Shown here: positions 37,889 to 51,304 of the stretch, piece by piece | Layout: each line of letters starts with the position of its first letter | How positions within the stretch are numbered: position 1 is the stretch's first letter | DNA from: Platycnemis pennipes | Lineage: Eukaryota; Arthropoda; Insecta; Odonata; Platycnemididae | Direction: 5' to 3' | DNA: 64,000 nucleotides | NCBI GenBank assembly: GCA_933228895.1 | Contig: OW121852.1 | Location: forward strand, 110,009,544-110,073,543 | Position numbers and translations under genes: made by a program | Notes under the pieces: generated by a model | The model's database searches: none | The model's input: only the letters and a program-made list of their open reading frames with translations | Told to the model about the DNA's origin: nothing

Positions 37889-39109
37889 TTAAAGGAATTT
37901 CCATCTAGGAGACGGATTCTCCGGCGAAATTTCCACAGTTCTAAGTGTGAGGATCCACAACTTTTCATGGAAACGAATTTTCTGCCGTTCAAATTGGCGG
38001 TAGTTTCTGAGGGAAAAAGGGTTTATGGGAATATTTTCGGTGACGGGAATCGCATTTTGGGAAAATGAAAAAAGGCGATTTGCGGGAAAAGGAAGCGTCG
38101 GAGAGGAAAACGGATGAAATTTTTGGGGGAATCCAAAATGGGGTTGTTGGAAATCCGTCCCGCGTCCATTGACATGTAGTCACTCCACTCACGAGGTACG
38201 GGGTTCGATACCCGGAGTTGTAATGCGTATCACATACTCCGAAGGATACTTGTGCATTCCGAAAAATGCAGCAGTTAATCCTGATGCCTGATTCTTCGGG
38301 AACAGTTTTTTCTTGAGGAGGGAAAGGAATTAGTTACTGATATCATCTTTACTATTATTATTTCTTGATTTTATATCTGACTTACGTCCTTGCGTTTGGC
38401 TATTGGCTTCCAAACGCTTGCAAGGTATCCGGCATCAGTGTTGAGAGCTGATCGTTTTGGACGGCACAGAAATATTTCAATGCATGTGAGAAGCAATACA
38501 ATCCTGTGGTTCAAACCCCTGTACCTCGAGACTTGAGTGAGAATATGTCAATGGACAATGGACTGCTCTCAAGGGTTCTCTTTTATGCATCTCCTTAAAA
38601 GTTTTTCCATTTTCGCCACCGAATCCTCATTTACCCGGAGAACGAAATTTATCCTACCCTTAAATGCGATTCCCGTCTCAAAGGAAAATCCCTACTGCAA
38701 AAGGCGAATGAACCTTACCTTCAAAAACTGTAGTGTAATCGAGGAAATTATAAAAAATGAACTACTACAATATTTTTACTGTATTTCTCATAACTCCCCA
38801 AAGAACAGAAATAACTAACACCATTATCCATTTGAGCATTAGGAATCATTAGACTGAAAATTTTATCATATGCATGGAAAAAGTAATATCATTGTCTGTA
38901 GTTATCTTAATTTTCATTCGCAAATATTCTTCTCTACCTTATTCCTGGTTGAAATTGTCACTGCAAATTGCTTTATTTGAAATGAATATCAATGAAATCC
39001 CTACAAATTAGTCGCTCTATCTCTTCAAAAATTTCTCATCTTCAGCAACTATGAAAGAAAAATATAAAAAATGTGTGCTTCCGGGTTTATAAATTCCTAA
39101 AACAGTAGA
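37889..39109. repeat. Satellite monomer M32, class B, 1221 bp
   Basis: The hypervariable tract CCAAAATGGGGTTG is one base short and shared only with M38. The ATT gain is near 38352. It is the first monomer of the first 7318-bp block. Confidence 0.95.
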
Positions 39110-40328
39110 TTAAAGGAATTTCCATCTAGGAGACGGATTCTCCGGCGAAATTTCCACAGTTCTAAGTGTGAGGATCCACAACTTTTCATGGAAACGAATT
39201 TTCTGCCGTTCAAATTGGCGGTAGTTTCTGAGGGAAAAAGGGTTTATGGGAATATTTTCGGTGACGGGAATCGCATTTTGGGAAAATGAAAAAAGGCGAT
39301 TTGCGGGAAAAGGAAGCGTCGGAGAGGAAATCGGATGAAATTTTTGGGGGAATCCAAAAGGGGGAATGATGGAAATCCGTCCCGCGTCCATTGACATGTA
39401 GTCACTCCACTCACGAGGTACGGGGTTCGATACCCGGAGTTGTAATGCGTATCACATACTCCGAAGGATACTTGTGCATTCCGAAAAATGCAGCAGTTAA
39501 TCCTGATGCCTGATTCTTCGGGAACAGTTTTTTCTTGAGGAGGGAAAGGAATTAGTTACTGATATCATCTTTACTATTATTCCTTGATTTTATATCTGAC
39601 TTACGTCCTTGCGTTTGGCTATTGGCTTCCAAACGCTTGCAAGGTATCCGGCATCAGTGTTGAGAGCTGATCGTTTTGGACGGCACAGAAATATTTCAAT
39701 GCATGTGAGAAGCAATACAATCCTGTGGTTCAAACCCCTGTACCTCGAGACTTGAGTGAGAATATGTCAATGGACAATGGACTGCTCTCAAGGGTTCTCT
39801 TTTATGCATCTCCTTAAAAGTTTTTCCATTTTCGCCACCGAATCCTCATTTACCCGGAGAACGAAATTTATCCTACCCTTAAATGCGATTCCCGTCTCAA
39901 AGGAAAATCCCTACTGCAAAAGGCGAATGAACCTTACCTTCAAAAACTGTAGTGTAATCGAGGAAATTATAAAAAATGAACTACTACAATATTTTTACTG
40001 TATTTCTCATAACTCCCCAAAGAACAGAAATAACTAACACCATTATCCATTTGAGCATTAGGAATCATTAGACTGAAAATTGTATCATATGCATGGAAAA
40101 AGTAATATCATTGTCTGTAGTTATCTTAATTTTCATTCGCAAATATTCTTCTCTACCTTATTCCTGGTTGAAATTGTCACTGCAAATTGCTTTATTTGAA
40201 ATGAATATCAATGAAATCCCTACAAATTAGTCGCTCTATCTCTTCAAAAATTTCTCATCTTCAGCAACTATGAAAGAAAAATATAAAAAATGTGTGCTTC
40301 CGGGTTTATAAATTCCTAAAACAGTAGA
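39110..40328. repeat. Satellite monomer M33, class C, 1219 bp
   Basis: It has C markers GAAATCGG and GAATGATGG, and the tail ATTGTATCAT, matching M39. Confidence 0.95.
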
Positions 40329-41547
40329 TTAAAGGAATTTCCATCTAGGAGACGGATTCTCCGGCGAAATTTCCACAGTTCTAAGTGTGAGGATCCACAA
40401 CTTTTCATGGAAACGAATTTTCTGCCGTTCAAATTGGCGGTAGTTTCTGAGGGAAAAAGGGTTTATGGGAATATTTTCGGTGACGGGAATCGCATTTTGG
40501 GAAAATGAAAAAAGGCGATTTGCGGGAAAAGGAAGCGTCGGAGAGGAAATCGGATGAAATTTTTGGGGAATCCAAAAGGGGGAATGTTGGAAATCCGTCC
40601 CGCGTCCTTTGACATGTAGTCACTCCACTCACGAGGTACGGGGTTCGATACCCGGAGTTTGTAATGCGTATCACATACTCCGAAGGATACTTGTGCATTC
40701 CGAAAAATGCAGCAGTTAATCCTGATGCCTGATTCTTCGGGAACAGTTTTTTCTTGAGGAGGGAAAGGAATTAGTTACTGATATCATCTTTACTATTATT
40801 CCTTGATTTTATATCTGACTTACGTCCTTGCGTTTGGCTATTGGCTTCCAAACGCTTGCAAGGTATCCGGCATCAGTGTTGAGAGCTGATCGTTTTGGAC
40901 GGCACAGAAATATTTCAATGCATGTGAGAAGCAATACAATCCTGTGGTTCAAACCCCTGTACCTCGAGACTTGAGTGAGAATAAGTCAACGGACAATGGA
41001 CTGCTCTCAAGGGTTCTCTTTTATGCATCTCCTTAAAAGTTTTTCCATTTTCGCCACCGAATCCTCATTTACCCGGAGAACGAAATTTATCCTACCCTTA
41101 AATGCGATTCCCGTCTCAAAGGAAAATCCCTACTGCAAAAGGCGAATGAACCTTACCTTCAAAAACTGTAGTGTAATCGAGGAAATTATAAAAAATGAAC
41201 TACTACAATATTTTTACTGTATTTCTCATAACTCCCCAAAGAACAGAAATAACTAACACCATTATCCATTTGAGCATTAGGAATCATTAGACTGAAAATT
41301 TTATCATATGCATGGAAAAAGTAATATCATTATCTGTAGTTATCCTAATTTTCATTCGCAAATATTCTTCTCTACCTTTTTCCTAGTTGAAATTGTCACT
41401 GCAAATTGCTTTATTTGAAATGAATATCAATGAAATCCCTACAAATTAGTCGCTCTATCTCTTCAAAAATTTCTCATCTTCAGCAACTACGAAAGAAAAA
41501 TATAAAAAATGTGTGCTTCCGGGTTTATAAATTCCTAAAACAGTAGA
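40329..41547. repeat. Satellite monomer M34, K/D chimera, 1219 bp
   Basis: The head is K-like (GAAATCGG, GAATGTTGG) and the tail D-like (CCTTTTTCCTAG, ACTACGAAAG, as M4). CCTTTGACATG, AATAAGTCAACGG and TATCCTAAT are shared only with M40. It has a one-base loss near 40568 and a one-base gain near 40659 that M40 lacks. Confidence 0.95.
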
Positions 41548-42767
41548 TTAAAGGAATTTCCATCTAGGAGACGGATTCTCCGGCGAAATTTCCACAGTTC
41601 TAAGTGTGAGGATCCACAACTTTTCATGGAAACGAATTTTCTGCCGTTCAAATCGGCGGTGGTTTCTGAGGGAAAAAGGGTTTATGGGAATATTTTCGGT
41701 GACGGGAATCGCATTTTGGGAAAATGAAAAAAGGCGATTTGCGGGAAAAGGAAGCGTCGGAGAGGAAAACGGATGAAATTTTTGGGGGAATCCAAAATGG
41801 GGAATGTTGGAAATCCGTCCCGCGTCCATTGACATGTAGTCACTCCACTCACGAGGTACGGGGTTCGATACCCGGAGTTGTAATGCGTATCACATACTCC
41901 GAAGGATACTTGTGCATTCCGAAAAATGCAGCAGTTAATCCTGATGCCTGATTCTTCGGGAACAGTTTTTTCTTGAGGAGGGAAAGGAATTAGTTACTGA
42001 TATCATCTTTACTATTATTCCTTGATTTTATATCTGACTTACGTCCTTGCGTTTGGCTATTGGCTTCCAAACGCTTGCAAGGTATCCGGCATCAGTGTTG
42101 AGAGCTGATCGTTTTGGACGGCACAGAAATATTTCAATGCATGTGAGAAGCAATACAATCCTGTGGTTCAAACCCCATGTACCTCGAGACTTGAGTGAGA
42201 ATATGTCAATGGACAATGGACTGCTCTCAAGGGTTCTCTTTTATGCATCTCCTTAAAAGTTTTTCCATTTTCGCCACCGAATCCTCATTTACCCGGAGAA
42301 CGAAATTTATCCTACCCTTAAATGCGATTCCCGTCTCAAAGGAAAATCCCTACTGCAAAAGGCGAATGAACCTTACCTTCAAAAACTGTAGTGTAATCGA
42401 GGAAATTATAAAAAATGAACTACTACAATATTTTTACTGTATTTCTCATAACTCCCCAAAGAACAGAAATAACTAACACCATTATCCATTTGAGCATTAG
42501 GAATCATTAGACTGAAAATTTTATCATATGCATGGAAAAAGTAATATCATTATCTGTAGTTATCTTAATTTTCATTCGCAAATATTCTTCTCTACCTTAT
42601 TCCTGGTTGAAATTGTCACTGCAAATTGCTTTATTTGAAATGAATATCAATGAAATCCCTACAAATTAGTCGCTCTATCTCTTCAAAAATTTCTCATCTT
42701 CAGCAACTATGAAAGAAAAATATAAAAATTGTGTGCTTCCGGGTTTATAAATTCCTAAAACAGTAGA
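41548..42767. repeat. Satellite monomer M35, class A', 1220 bp
   Basis: It carries the A haplotype with CCAAAATGGGG, TTACTGTATTT, and a tail AAAAATTGTGTGC leading into an F monomer. Confidence 0.95.
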
Positions 42768-43986
42768 TTAAAGGAATTTCCATCTAGGAGACGGATTCTC
42801 CGGCGAAATTTCCACAGTTCTAAGTGTGAGGATCCACAACTTTTCATGGAAACGAATTTTCTGCCGTTCAAATTGGCGGTAGTTTCTGAGGGAAAAAGGG
42901 TTTATGGGAATATTTTCGGTGACGGGAATCGCATTTTGGGAAAATGAAAAAAGGCGATTTGCGGGAAAAGGAAGCGTCGGAGAGGAAAACGGATGAAATT
43001 TTTGGGGGAATCCATATGGGGGAATGTTAGAAATCCGTCCCGCGTCCATTGACATGTAGTCACTCCACTCACGAGGTACGGGGTTCGATACCCGGAGTTG
43101 TAATGCGTATCACATACTCCGAAGGATACTTGTGCATTCCGAAAAATGCAGCAGTTAATCCTGATGCCTGATTCTTCGGGAACAGTTTTTTCTTGAGGAG
43201 GGAAAGGAATTAGTTACTGATATCATCTTTACTATTATTCCTTGATTTTATATCTGACTTACGTCCTTGCGTTTGGCTATTGGCTTCCAAACGCTTGCAA
43301 GGTATCCGGCATCAGTGTTGAGAGCTGATCGTTTTGGACGGCACAGAAATATTTCAATGCATGTGAGAAGCAATACAATCCTGTGGTTCAAACCCCTGTA
43401 CCTCGAGACTTGAGTGAGAATATGTCAACGGACAATGGACTGCTCTCAAGGGTTCTCTTTTATGCATCTCCTTAAAAGTTTTTCCATTTTCGCCACCGAA
43501 TCCTCATTTACCCGGAGAACGAAATTTATCCTACCCTTAAATGCGATTCCCGTCTCAAAGGAAAATCCCTACTGCAAAAGGCGAATGAACCTTACCTTCA
43601 AAAACTGTAGTGTAATCGAGGAAATTATAAAAAATGAACTACTACAATATTTTTACTGTATTTCTCATAACTCCCCAAAGAACAGAAATAACTAACACCA
43701 TTATCCATTTGAGCATTAGGAATCATTAGACTGAAAATTTTATCATATGCATGGAAAAAGTAATATCATTATCTGTAGTTAATTTAATTTTCATTCGCAA
43801 ATATTCTTCTCTACCTTATTCCTGGTTGAAATTGTCACTGCAAATTGCTTTATTTGAAATGAATATCAATGAAATCCCTACAAATTAGTCGCTCTATCTC
43901 TTCAAAAATTTCTCATCTTCAGCAACTACGAAAGAAAAATATAAAAAATGTGTGCTTCCGGGTTTATAAATTCCTAAAACAGTAGA
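42768..43986. repeat. Satellite monomer M36, class F, 1219 bp
   Basis: It has F markers AATCCATATGGGGG and GTTAGAAATCC. The tail TAGTTAATTTAAT is shared with M42 and also with H monomers M17 and M23. Confidence 0.95.
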
Positions 43987-45206
43987 TTAAAGGAATTTCC
44001 ATCTAGGAGACGGATTCTCCGGCGAAATTTCCACAGTTCTAAGTGTGAGGATCCACAACTTTTCATGGAAACGAATTTTCTGCCGTTCAAATCGGCGGTG
44101 GTTTCTGAGGGAAAAAGGGTTTATGGGAATATTTTCGGTGACGGGAATCGCATTTTGGGAAAATGAAAAAAGGCGTTTTGCGGGAAAAGGAAGCGTCGGA
44201 GAGGAAAACGGATGAAATTTTTGGGGGAATCCAAAAGGGGGAATGTTGGAAATCCGTCCCGCGTCCATTGACATGTAGTCACTACACTCACGAGGTACGG
44301 GGTTCGATACCCGGAGTTGTAATGCGTATCACATACTCCGAAGGATACTTGTGCATTCCGAAAAATGCAGCAGTTAATCCTGATGCCTGATTCTTCGGGA
44401 ACAGTTTTTTCTTGAGGAGGGAAAGGAATTAGTTACTGATATCATCTTTACTATTATTCCTTGATTTTATATCTGACTTACGTCCTTGCGTTTGGCTATT
44501 GGCTTCCAAACGCTTGCAAGGTATCCGGCATCAGTGTTGAGAGCTGATCGTTTTGGACGGCACAGAAATATTTCAATGCATGTGAGAAGCAATACAATCC
44601 TGTGGTTCAAACCCCATGTACCTCGAGACTTGAGTGAGAATATGTCAATGGACAATGGACTGCTCTCAAGGGTTCTCTTTTATGCATCTCCTTAAAAGTT
44701 TTTCCATTTTCGCCACCGAATCCTCATTTACCCGGAGAACGAAATTTATCCTACCCTTAAATGCGATTCCCGTCTCAAAGGAAAATCCCTACTGCAAAAG
44801 GCGAATGAACCTTACCTTCAAAAACTGTAGTGTAATCGAGGAAATTATAAAAAATGAACTACTACAATATTTTTACTCTATTTCTCATAACTCCCCAAAG
44901 AACAGAAATAACTAACACCATTATCCATTTGAGCATTAGGAATCATTAGACTGAAAATTTTATCATATGCATGGAAAAAGTAATATGATTATCTGTAGTT
45001 ATCTTAATTTTCATTCGCAAATATTCTTCTCTACCTTATTCCTGGTTGAAATTGTCACTGCAAATTGCTTTATTTGAAATGAATATCAATGAAATCCCTA
45101 CAAATTAGTCGCTCTATCTCTTCAAAAATTTCTCATCTTCAGCAACTATGAAGGAAAAATATAAAAAATGTGTGCTTCCGGGTTTATAAATTCCTAAAAC
45201 AGTAGA
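43987..45206. repeat. Satellite monomer M37, class A, 1220 bp
   Basis: It carries the A haplotype with AGGCGTTTTGCGGG (44171) and CACTACACTCACG (44280), both shared only with M43. TTACTCTATTT and AATATGATT are in the tail. Confidence 0.95.
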
Positions 45207-46427
45207 TTAAAGGAATTTCCATCTAGGAGACGGATTCTCCGGCGAAATTTCCACAGTTCTAAGTGTGAGGATCCACAACTTTTCATGGAAACGAATTTTC
45301 TGCCGTTCAAATTGGCGGTAGTTTCTGAGGGAAAAAGGGTTTATGGGAATATTTTCGGTGACGGGAATCGCATTTTGGGAAAATGAAAAAAGGCGATTTG
45401 CGGGAAAAGGAAGCGTCGGAGAGGAAAACGGATGAAATTTTTGGGGGAATCCAAAATGGGGTTGTTGGAAATCCGTCCCGCGTCCATTGACATGTAGTCA
45501 CTCCACTCACGAGGTACGGGGTTCGATACCCGGAGTTGTAATGCGTATCACATACTCCGAAGGATACTTGTGCATTCCGAAAAATGCAGCAGTTAATCCT
45601 GATGCCTGATTCTTCGGGAACAGTTTTTTCTTGAGGAGGGAAAGGAATTAGTTACTGATATCATCTTTACTATTATTATTTCTTGATTTTATATCTGACT
45701 TACGTCCTTGCGTTTGGCTATTGGCTTCCAAACGCTTGCAAGGTATCCGGCATCAGTGTTGAGAGCTGATCGTTTTGGACGGCACAGAAATATTTCAATG
45801 CATGTGAGAAGCAATACAATCCTGTGGTTCAAACCCCTGTACCTCGAGACTTGAGTGAGAATATGTCAATGGACAATGGACTGCTCTCAAGGGTTCTCTT
45901 TTATGCATCTCCTTAAAAGTTTTTCCATTTTCGCCACCGAATCCTCATTTACCCGGAGAACGAAATTTATCCTACCCTTAAATGCGATTCCCGTCTCAAA
46001 GGAAAATCCCTACTGCAAAAGGCGAATGAACCTTACCTTCAAAAACTGTAGTGTAATCGAGGAAATTATAAAAAATGAACTACTACAATATTTTTACTGT
46101 ATTTCTCATAACTCCCCAAAGAACAGAAATAACTAACACCATTATCCATTTGAGCATTAGGAATCATTAGACTGAAAATTTTATCATATGCATGGAAAAA
46201 GTAATATCATTGTCTGTAGTTATCTTAATTTTCATTCGCAAATATTCTTCTCTACCTTATTCCTGGTTGAAATTGTCACTGCAAATTGCTTTATTTGAAA
46301 TGAATATCAATGAAATCCCTACAAATTAGTCGCTCTATCTCTTCAAAAATTTCTCATCTTCAGCAACTATGAAAGAAAAATATAAAAAATGTGTGCTTCC
46401 GGGTTTATAAATTCCTAAAACAGTAGA
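45207..46427. repeat. Satellite monomer M38, class B, copy of M32, 1221 bp
   Basis: It is the counterpart of M32 at +7318 bp, with the same one-base-short tract CCAAAATGGGGTTG and ATT gain near 45671. Confidence 0.95.
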
Positions 46428-47646
46428 TTAAAGGAATTTCCATCTAGGAGACGGATTCTCCGGCGAAATTTCCACAGTTCTAAGTGTGAGGATCCACAAC
46501 TTTTCATGGAAACGAATTTTCTGCCGTTCAAATTGGCGGTAGTTTCTGAGGGAAAAAGGGTTTATGGGAATATTTTCGGTGACGGGAATCGCATTTTGGG
46601 AAAATGAAAAAAGGCGATTTGCGGGAAAAGGAAGCGTCGGAGAGGAAATCGGATGAAATTTTTGGGGGAATCCAAAAGGGGGAATGATGGAAATCCGTCC
46701 CGCGTCCATTGACATGTAGTCACTCCACTCACGAGGTACGGGGTTCGATACCCGGAGTTGTAATGCGTATCACATACTCCGAAGGATACTTGTGCATTCC
46801 GAAAAATGCAGCAGTTAATCCTGATGCCTGATTCTTCGGGAACAGTTTTTTCTTGAGGAGGGAAAGGAATTAGTTACTGATATCATCTTTACTATTATTC
46901 CTTGATTTTATATCTGACTTACGTCCTTGCGTTTGGCTATTGGCTTCCAAACGCTTGCAAGGTATCCGGCATCAGTGTTGAGAGCTGATCGTTTTGGACG
47001 GCACAGAAATATTTCAATGCATGTGAGAAGCAATACAATCCTGTGGTTCAAACCCCTGTACCTCGAGACTTGAGTGAGAATATGTCAATGGACAATGGAC
47101 TGCTCTCAAGGGTTCTCTTTTATGCATCTCCTTAAAAGTTTTTCCATTTTCGCCACCGAATCCTCATTTACCCGGAGAACGAAATTTATCCTACCCTTAA
47201 ATGCGATTCCCGTCTCAAAGGAAAATCCCTACTGCAAAAGGCGAATGAACCTTACCTTCAAAAACTGTAGTGTAATCGAGGAAATTATAAAAAATGAACT
47301 ACTACAATATTTTTACTGTATTTCTCATAACTCCCCAAAGAACAGAAATAACTAACACCATTATCCATTTGAGCATTAGGAATCATTAGACTGAAAATTG
47401 TATCATATGCATGGAAAAAGTAATATCATTGTCTGTAGTTATCTTAATTTTCATTCGCAAATATTCTTCTCTACCTTATTCCTGGTTGAAATTGTCACTG
47501 CAAATTGCTTTATTTGAAATGAATATCAATGAAATCCCTACAAATTAGTCGCTCTATCTCTTCAAAAATTTCTCATCTTCAGCAACTATGAAAGAAAAAT
47601 ATAAAAAATGTGTGCTTCCGGGTTTATAAATTCCTAAAACAGTAGA
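46428..47646. repeat. Satellite monomer M39, class C, copy of M33, 1219 bp
   Basis: It is the counterpart of M33 at +7318 bp with the same markers. Confidence 0.95.
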
Positions 47647-48865
47647 TTAAAGGAATTTCCATCTAGGAGACGGATTCTCCGGCGAAATTTCCACAGTTCT
47701 AAGTGTGAGGATCCACAACTTTTCATGGAAACGAATTTTCTGCCGTTCAAATTGGCGGTAGTTTCTGAGGGAAAAAGGGTTTATGGGAATATTTTCGGTG
47801 ACGGGAATCGCATTTTGGGAAAATGAAAAAAGGCGATTTGCGGGAAAAGGAAGCGTCGGAGAGGAAATCGGATGAAATTTTTGGGGGAATCCAAAAGGGG
47901 GAATGTTGGAAATCCGTCCCGCGTCCTTTGACATGTAGTCACTCCACTCACGAGGTACGGGGTTCGATACCCGGAGTTGTAATGCGTATCACATACTCCG
48001 AAGGATACTTGTGCATTCCGAAAAATGCAGCAGTTAATCCTGATGCCTGATTCTTCGGGAACAGTTTTTTCTTGAGGAGGGAAAGGAATTAGTTACTGAT
48101 ATCATCTTTACTATTATTCCTTGATTTTATATCTGACTTACGTCCTTGCGTTTGGCTATTGGCTTCCAAACGCTTGCAAGGTATCCGGCATCAGTGTTGA
48201 GAGCTGATCGTTTTGGACGGCACAGAAATATTTCAATGCATGTGAGAAGCAATACAATCCTGTGGTTCAAACCCCTGTACCTCGAGACTTGAGTGAGAAT
48301 AAGTCAACGGACAATGGACTGCTCTCAAGGGTTCTCTTTTATGCATCTCCTTAAAAGTTTTTCCATTTTCGCCACCGAATCCTCATTTACCCGGAGAACG
48401 AAATTTATCCTACCCTTAAATGCGATTCCCGTCTCAAAGGAAAATCCCTACTGCAAAAGGCGAATGAACCTTACCTTCAAAAACTGTAGTGTAATCGAGG
48501 AAATTATAAAAAATGAACTACTACAATATTTTTACTGTATTTCTCATAACTCCCCAAAGAACAGAAATAACTAACACCATTATCCATTTGAGCATTAGGA
48601 ATCATTAGACTGAAAATTTTATCATATGCATGGAAAAAGTAATATCATTATCTGTAGTTATCCTAATTTTCATTCGCAAATATTCTTCTCTACCTTTTTC
48701 CTAGTTGAAATTGTCACTGCAAATTGCTTTATTTGAAATGAATATCAATGAAATCCCTACAAATTAGTCGCTCTATCTCTTCAAAAATTTCTCATCTTCA
48801 GCAACTACGAAAGAAAAATATAAAAAATGTGTGCTTCCGGGTTTATAAATTCCTAAAACAGTAGA
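47647..48865. repeat. Satellite monomer M40, K/D chimera, copy of M34, 1219 bp
   Basis: It shares CCTTTGACATG, AATAAGTCAACGG, TATCCTAAT and CCTTTTTCCTAG with M34, but has neither of M34's two one-base indels. Confidence 0.95.
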
Positions 48866-50085
48866 TTAAAGGAATTTCCATCTAGGAGACGGATTCTCCG
48901 GCGAAATTTCCACAGTTCTAAGTGTGAGGATCCACAACTTTTCATGGAAACGAATTTTCTGCCGTTCAAATCGGCGGTGGTTTCTGAGGGAAAAAGGGTT
49001 TATGGGAATATTTTCGGTGACGGGAATCGCATTTTGGGAAAATGAAAAAAGGCGATTTGCGGGAAAAGGAAGCGTCGGAGAGGAAAACGGATGAAATTTT
49101 TGGGGGAATCCAAAATGGGGAATGTTGGAAATCCGTCCCGCGTCCATTGACATGTAGTCACTCCACTCACGAGGTACGGGGTTCGATACCCGGAGTTGTA
49201 ATGCGTATCACATACTCCGAAGGATACTTGTGCATTCCGAAAAATGCAGCAGTTAATCCTGATGCCTGATTCTTCGGGAACAGTTTTTTCTTGAGGAGGG
49301 AAAGGAATTAGTTACTGATATCATCTTTACTATTATTCCTTGATTTTATATCTGACTTACGTCCTTGCGTTTGGCTATTGGCTTCCAAACGCTTGCAAGG
49401 TATCCGGCATCAGTGTTGAGAGCTGATCGTTTTGGACGGCACAGAAATATTTCAATGCATGTGAGAAGCAATACAATCCTGTGGTTCAAACCCCATGTAC
49501 CTCGAGACTTGAGTGAGAATATGTCAATGGACAATGGACTGCTCTCAAGGGTTCTCTTTTATGCATCTCCTTAAAAGTTTTTCCATTTTCGCCACCGAAT
49601 CCTCATTTACCCGGAGAACGAAATTTATCCTACCCTTAAATGCGATTCCCGTCTCAAAGGAAAATCCCTACTGCAAAAGGCGAATGAACCTTACCTTCAA
49701 AAACTGTAGTGTAATCGAGGAAATTATAAAAAATGAACTACTACAATATTTTTACTGTATTTCTCATAACTCCCCAAAGAACAGAAATAACTAACACCAT
49801 TATCCATTTGAGCATTAGGAATCATTAGACTGAAAATTTTATCATATGCATGGAAAAAGTAATATCATTATCTGTAGTTATCTTAATTTTCATTCGCAAA
49901 TATTCTTCTCTACCTTATTCCTGGTTGAAATTGTCACTGCAAATTGCTTTATTTGAAATGAATATCAATGAAATCCCTACAAATTAGTCGCTCTATCTCT
50001 TCAAAAATTTCTCATCTTCAGCAACTATGAAAGAAAAATATAAAAATTGTGTGCTTCCGGGTTTATAAATTCCTAAAACAGTAGA
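48866..50085. repeat. Satellite monomer M41, class A', copy of M35, 1220 bp
   Basis: It is the counterpart of M35 at +7318 bp with CCAAAATGGGG and the AAAAATTGTGTGC tail. Confidence 0.95.
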
Positions 50086-51304
50086 TTAAAGGAATTTCCA
50101 TCTAGGAGACGGATTCTCCGGCGAAATTTCCACAGTTCTAAGTGTGAGGATCCACAACTTTTCATGGAAACGAATTTTCTGCCGTTCAAATTGGCGGTAG
50201 TTTCTGAGGGAAAAAGGGTTTATGGGAATATTTTCGGTGACGGGAATCGCATTTTGGGAAAATGAAAAAAGGCGATTTGCGGGAAAAGGAAGCGTCGGAG
50301 AGGAAAACGGATGAAATTTTTGGGGGAATCCATATGGGGGAATGTTAGAAATCCGTCCCGCGTCCATTGACATGTAGTCACTCCACTCACGAGGTACGGG
50401 GTTCGATACCCGGAGTTGTAATGCGTATCACATACTCCGAAGGATACTTGTGCATTCCGAAAAATGCAGCAGTTAATCCTGATGCCTGATTCTTCGGGAA
50501 CAGTTTTTTCTTGAGGAGGGAAAGGAATTAGTTACTGATATCATCTTTACTATTATTCCTTGATTTTATATCTGACTTACGTCCTTGCGTTTGGCTATTG
50601 GCTTCCAAACGCTTGCAAGGTATCCGGCATCAGTGTTGAGAGCTGATCGTTTTGGACGGCACAGAAATATTTCAATGCATGTGAGAAGCAATACAATCCT
50701 GTGGTTCAAACCCCTGTACCTCGAGACTTGAGTGAGAATATGTCAACGGACAATGGACTGCTCTCAAGGGTTCTCTTTTATGCATCTCCTTAAAAGTTTT
50801 TCCATTTTCGCCACCGAATCCTCATTTACCCGGAGAACGAAATTTATCCTACCCTTAAATGCGATTCCCGTCTCAAAGGAAAATCCCTACTGCAAAAGGC
50901 GAATGAACCTTACCTTCAAAAACTGTAGTGTAATCGAGGAAATTATAAAAAATGAACTACTACAATATTTTTACTGTATTTCTCATAACTCCCCAAAGAA
51001 CAGAAATAACTAACACCATTATCCATTTGAGCATTAGGAATCATTAGACTGAAAATTTTATCATATGCATGGAAAAAGTAATATCATTATCTGTAGTTAA
51101 TTTAATTTTCATTCGCAAATATTCTTCTCTACCTTATTCCTGGTTGAAATTGTCACTGCAAATTGCTTTATTTGAAATGAATATCAATGAAATCCCTACA
51201 AATTAGTCGCTCTATCTCTTCAAAAATTTCTCATCTTCAGCAACTACGAAAGAAAAATATAAAAAATGTGTGCTTCCGGGTTTATAAATTCCTAAAACAG
51301 TAGA
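50086..51304. repeat. Satellite monomer M42, class F, copy of M36, 1219 bp
   Basis: It is the counterpart of M36 at +7318 bp with AATCCATATGGGGG and TAGTTAATTTAAT. Confidence 0.95.
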
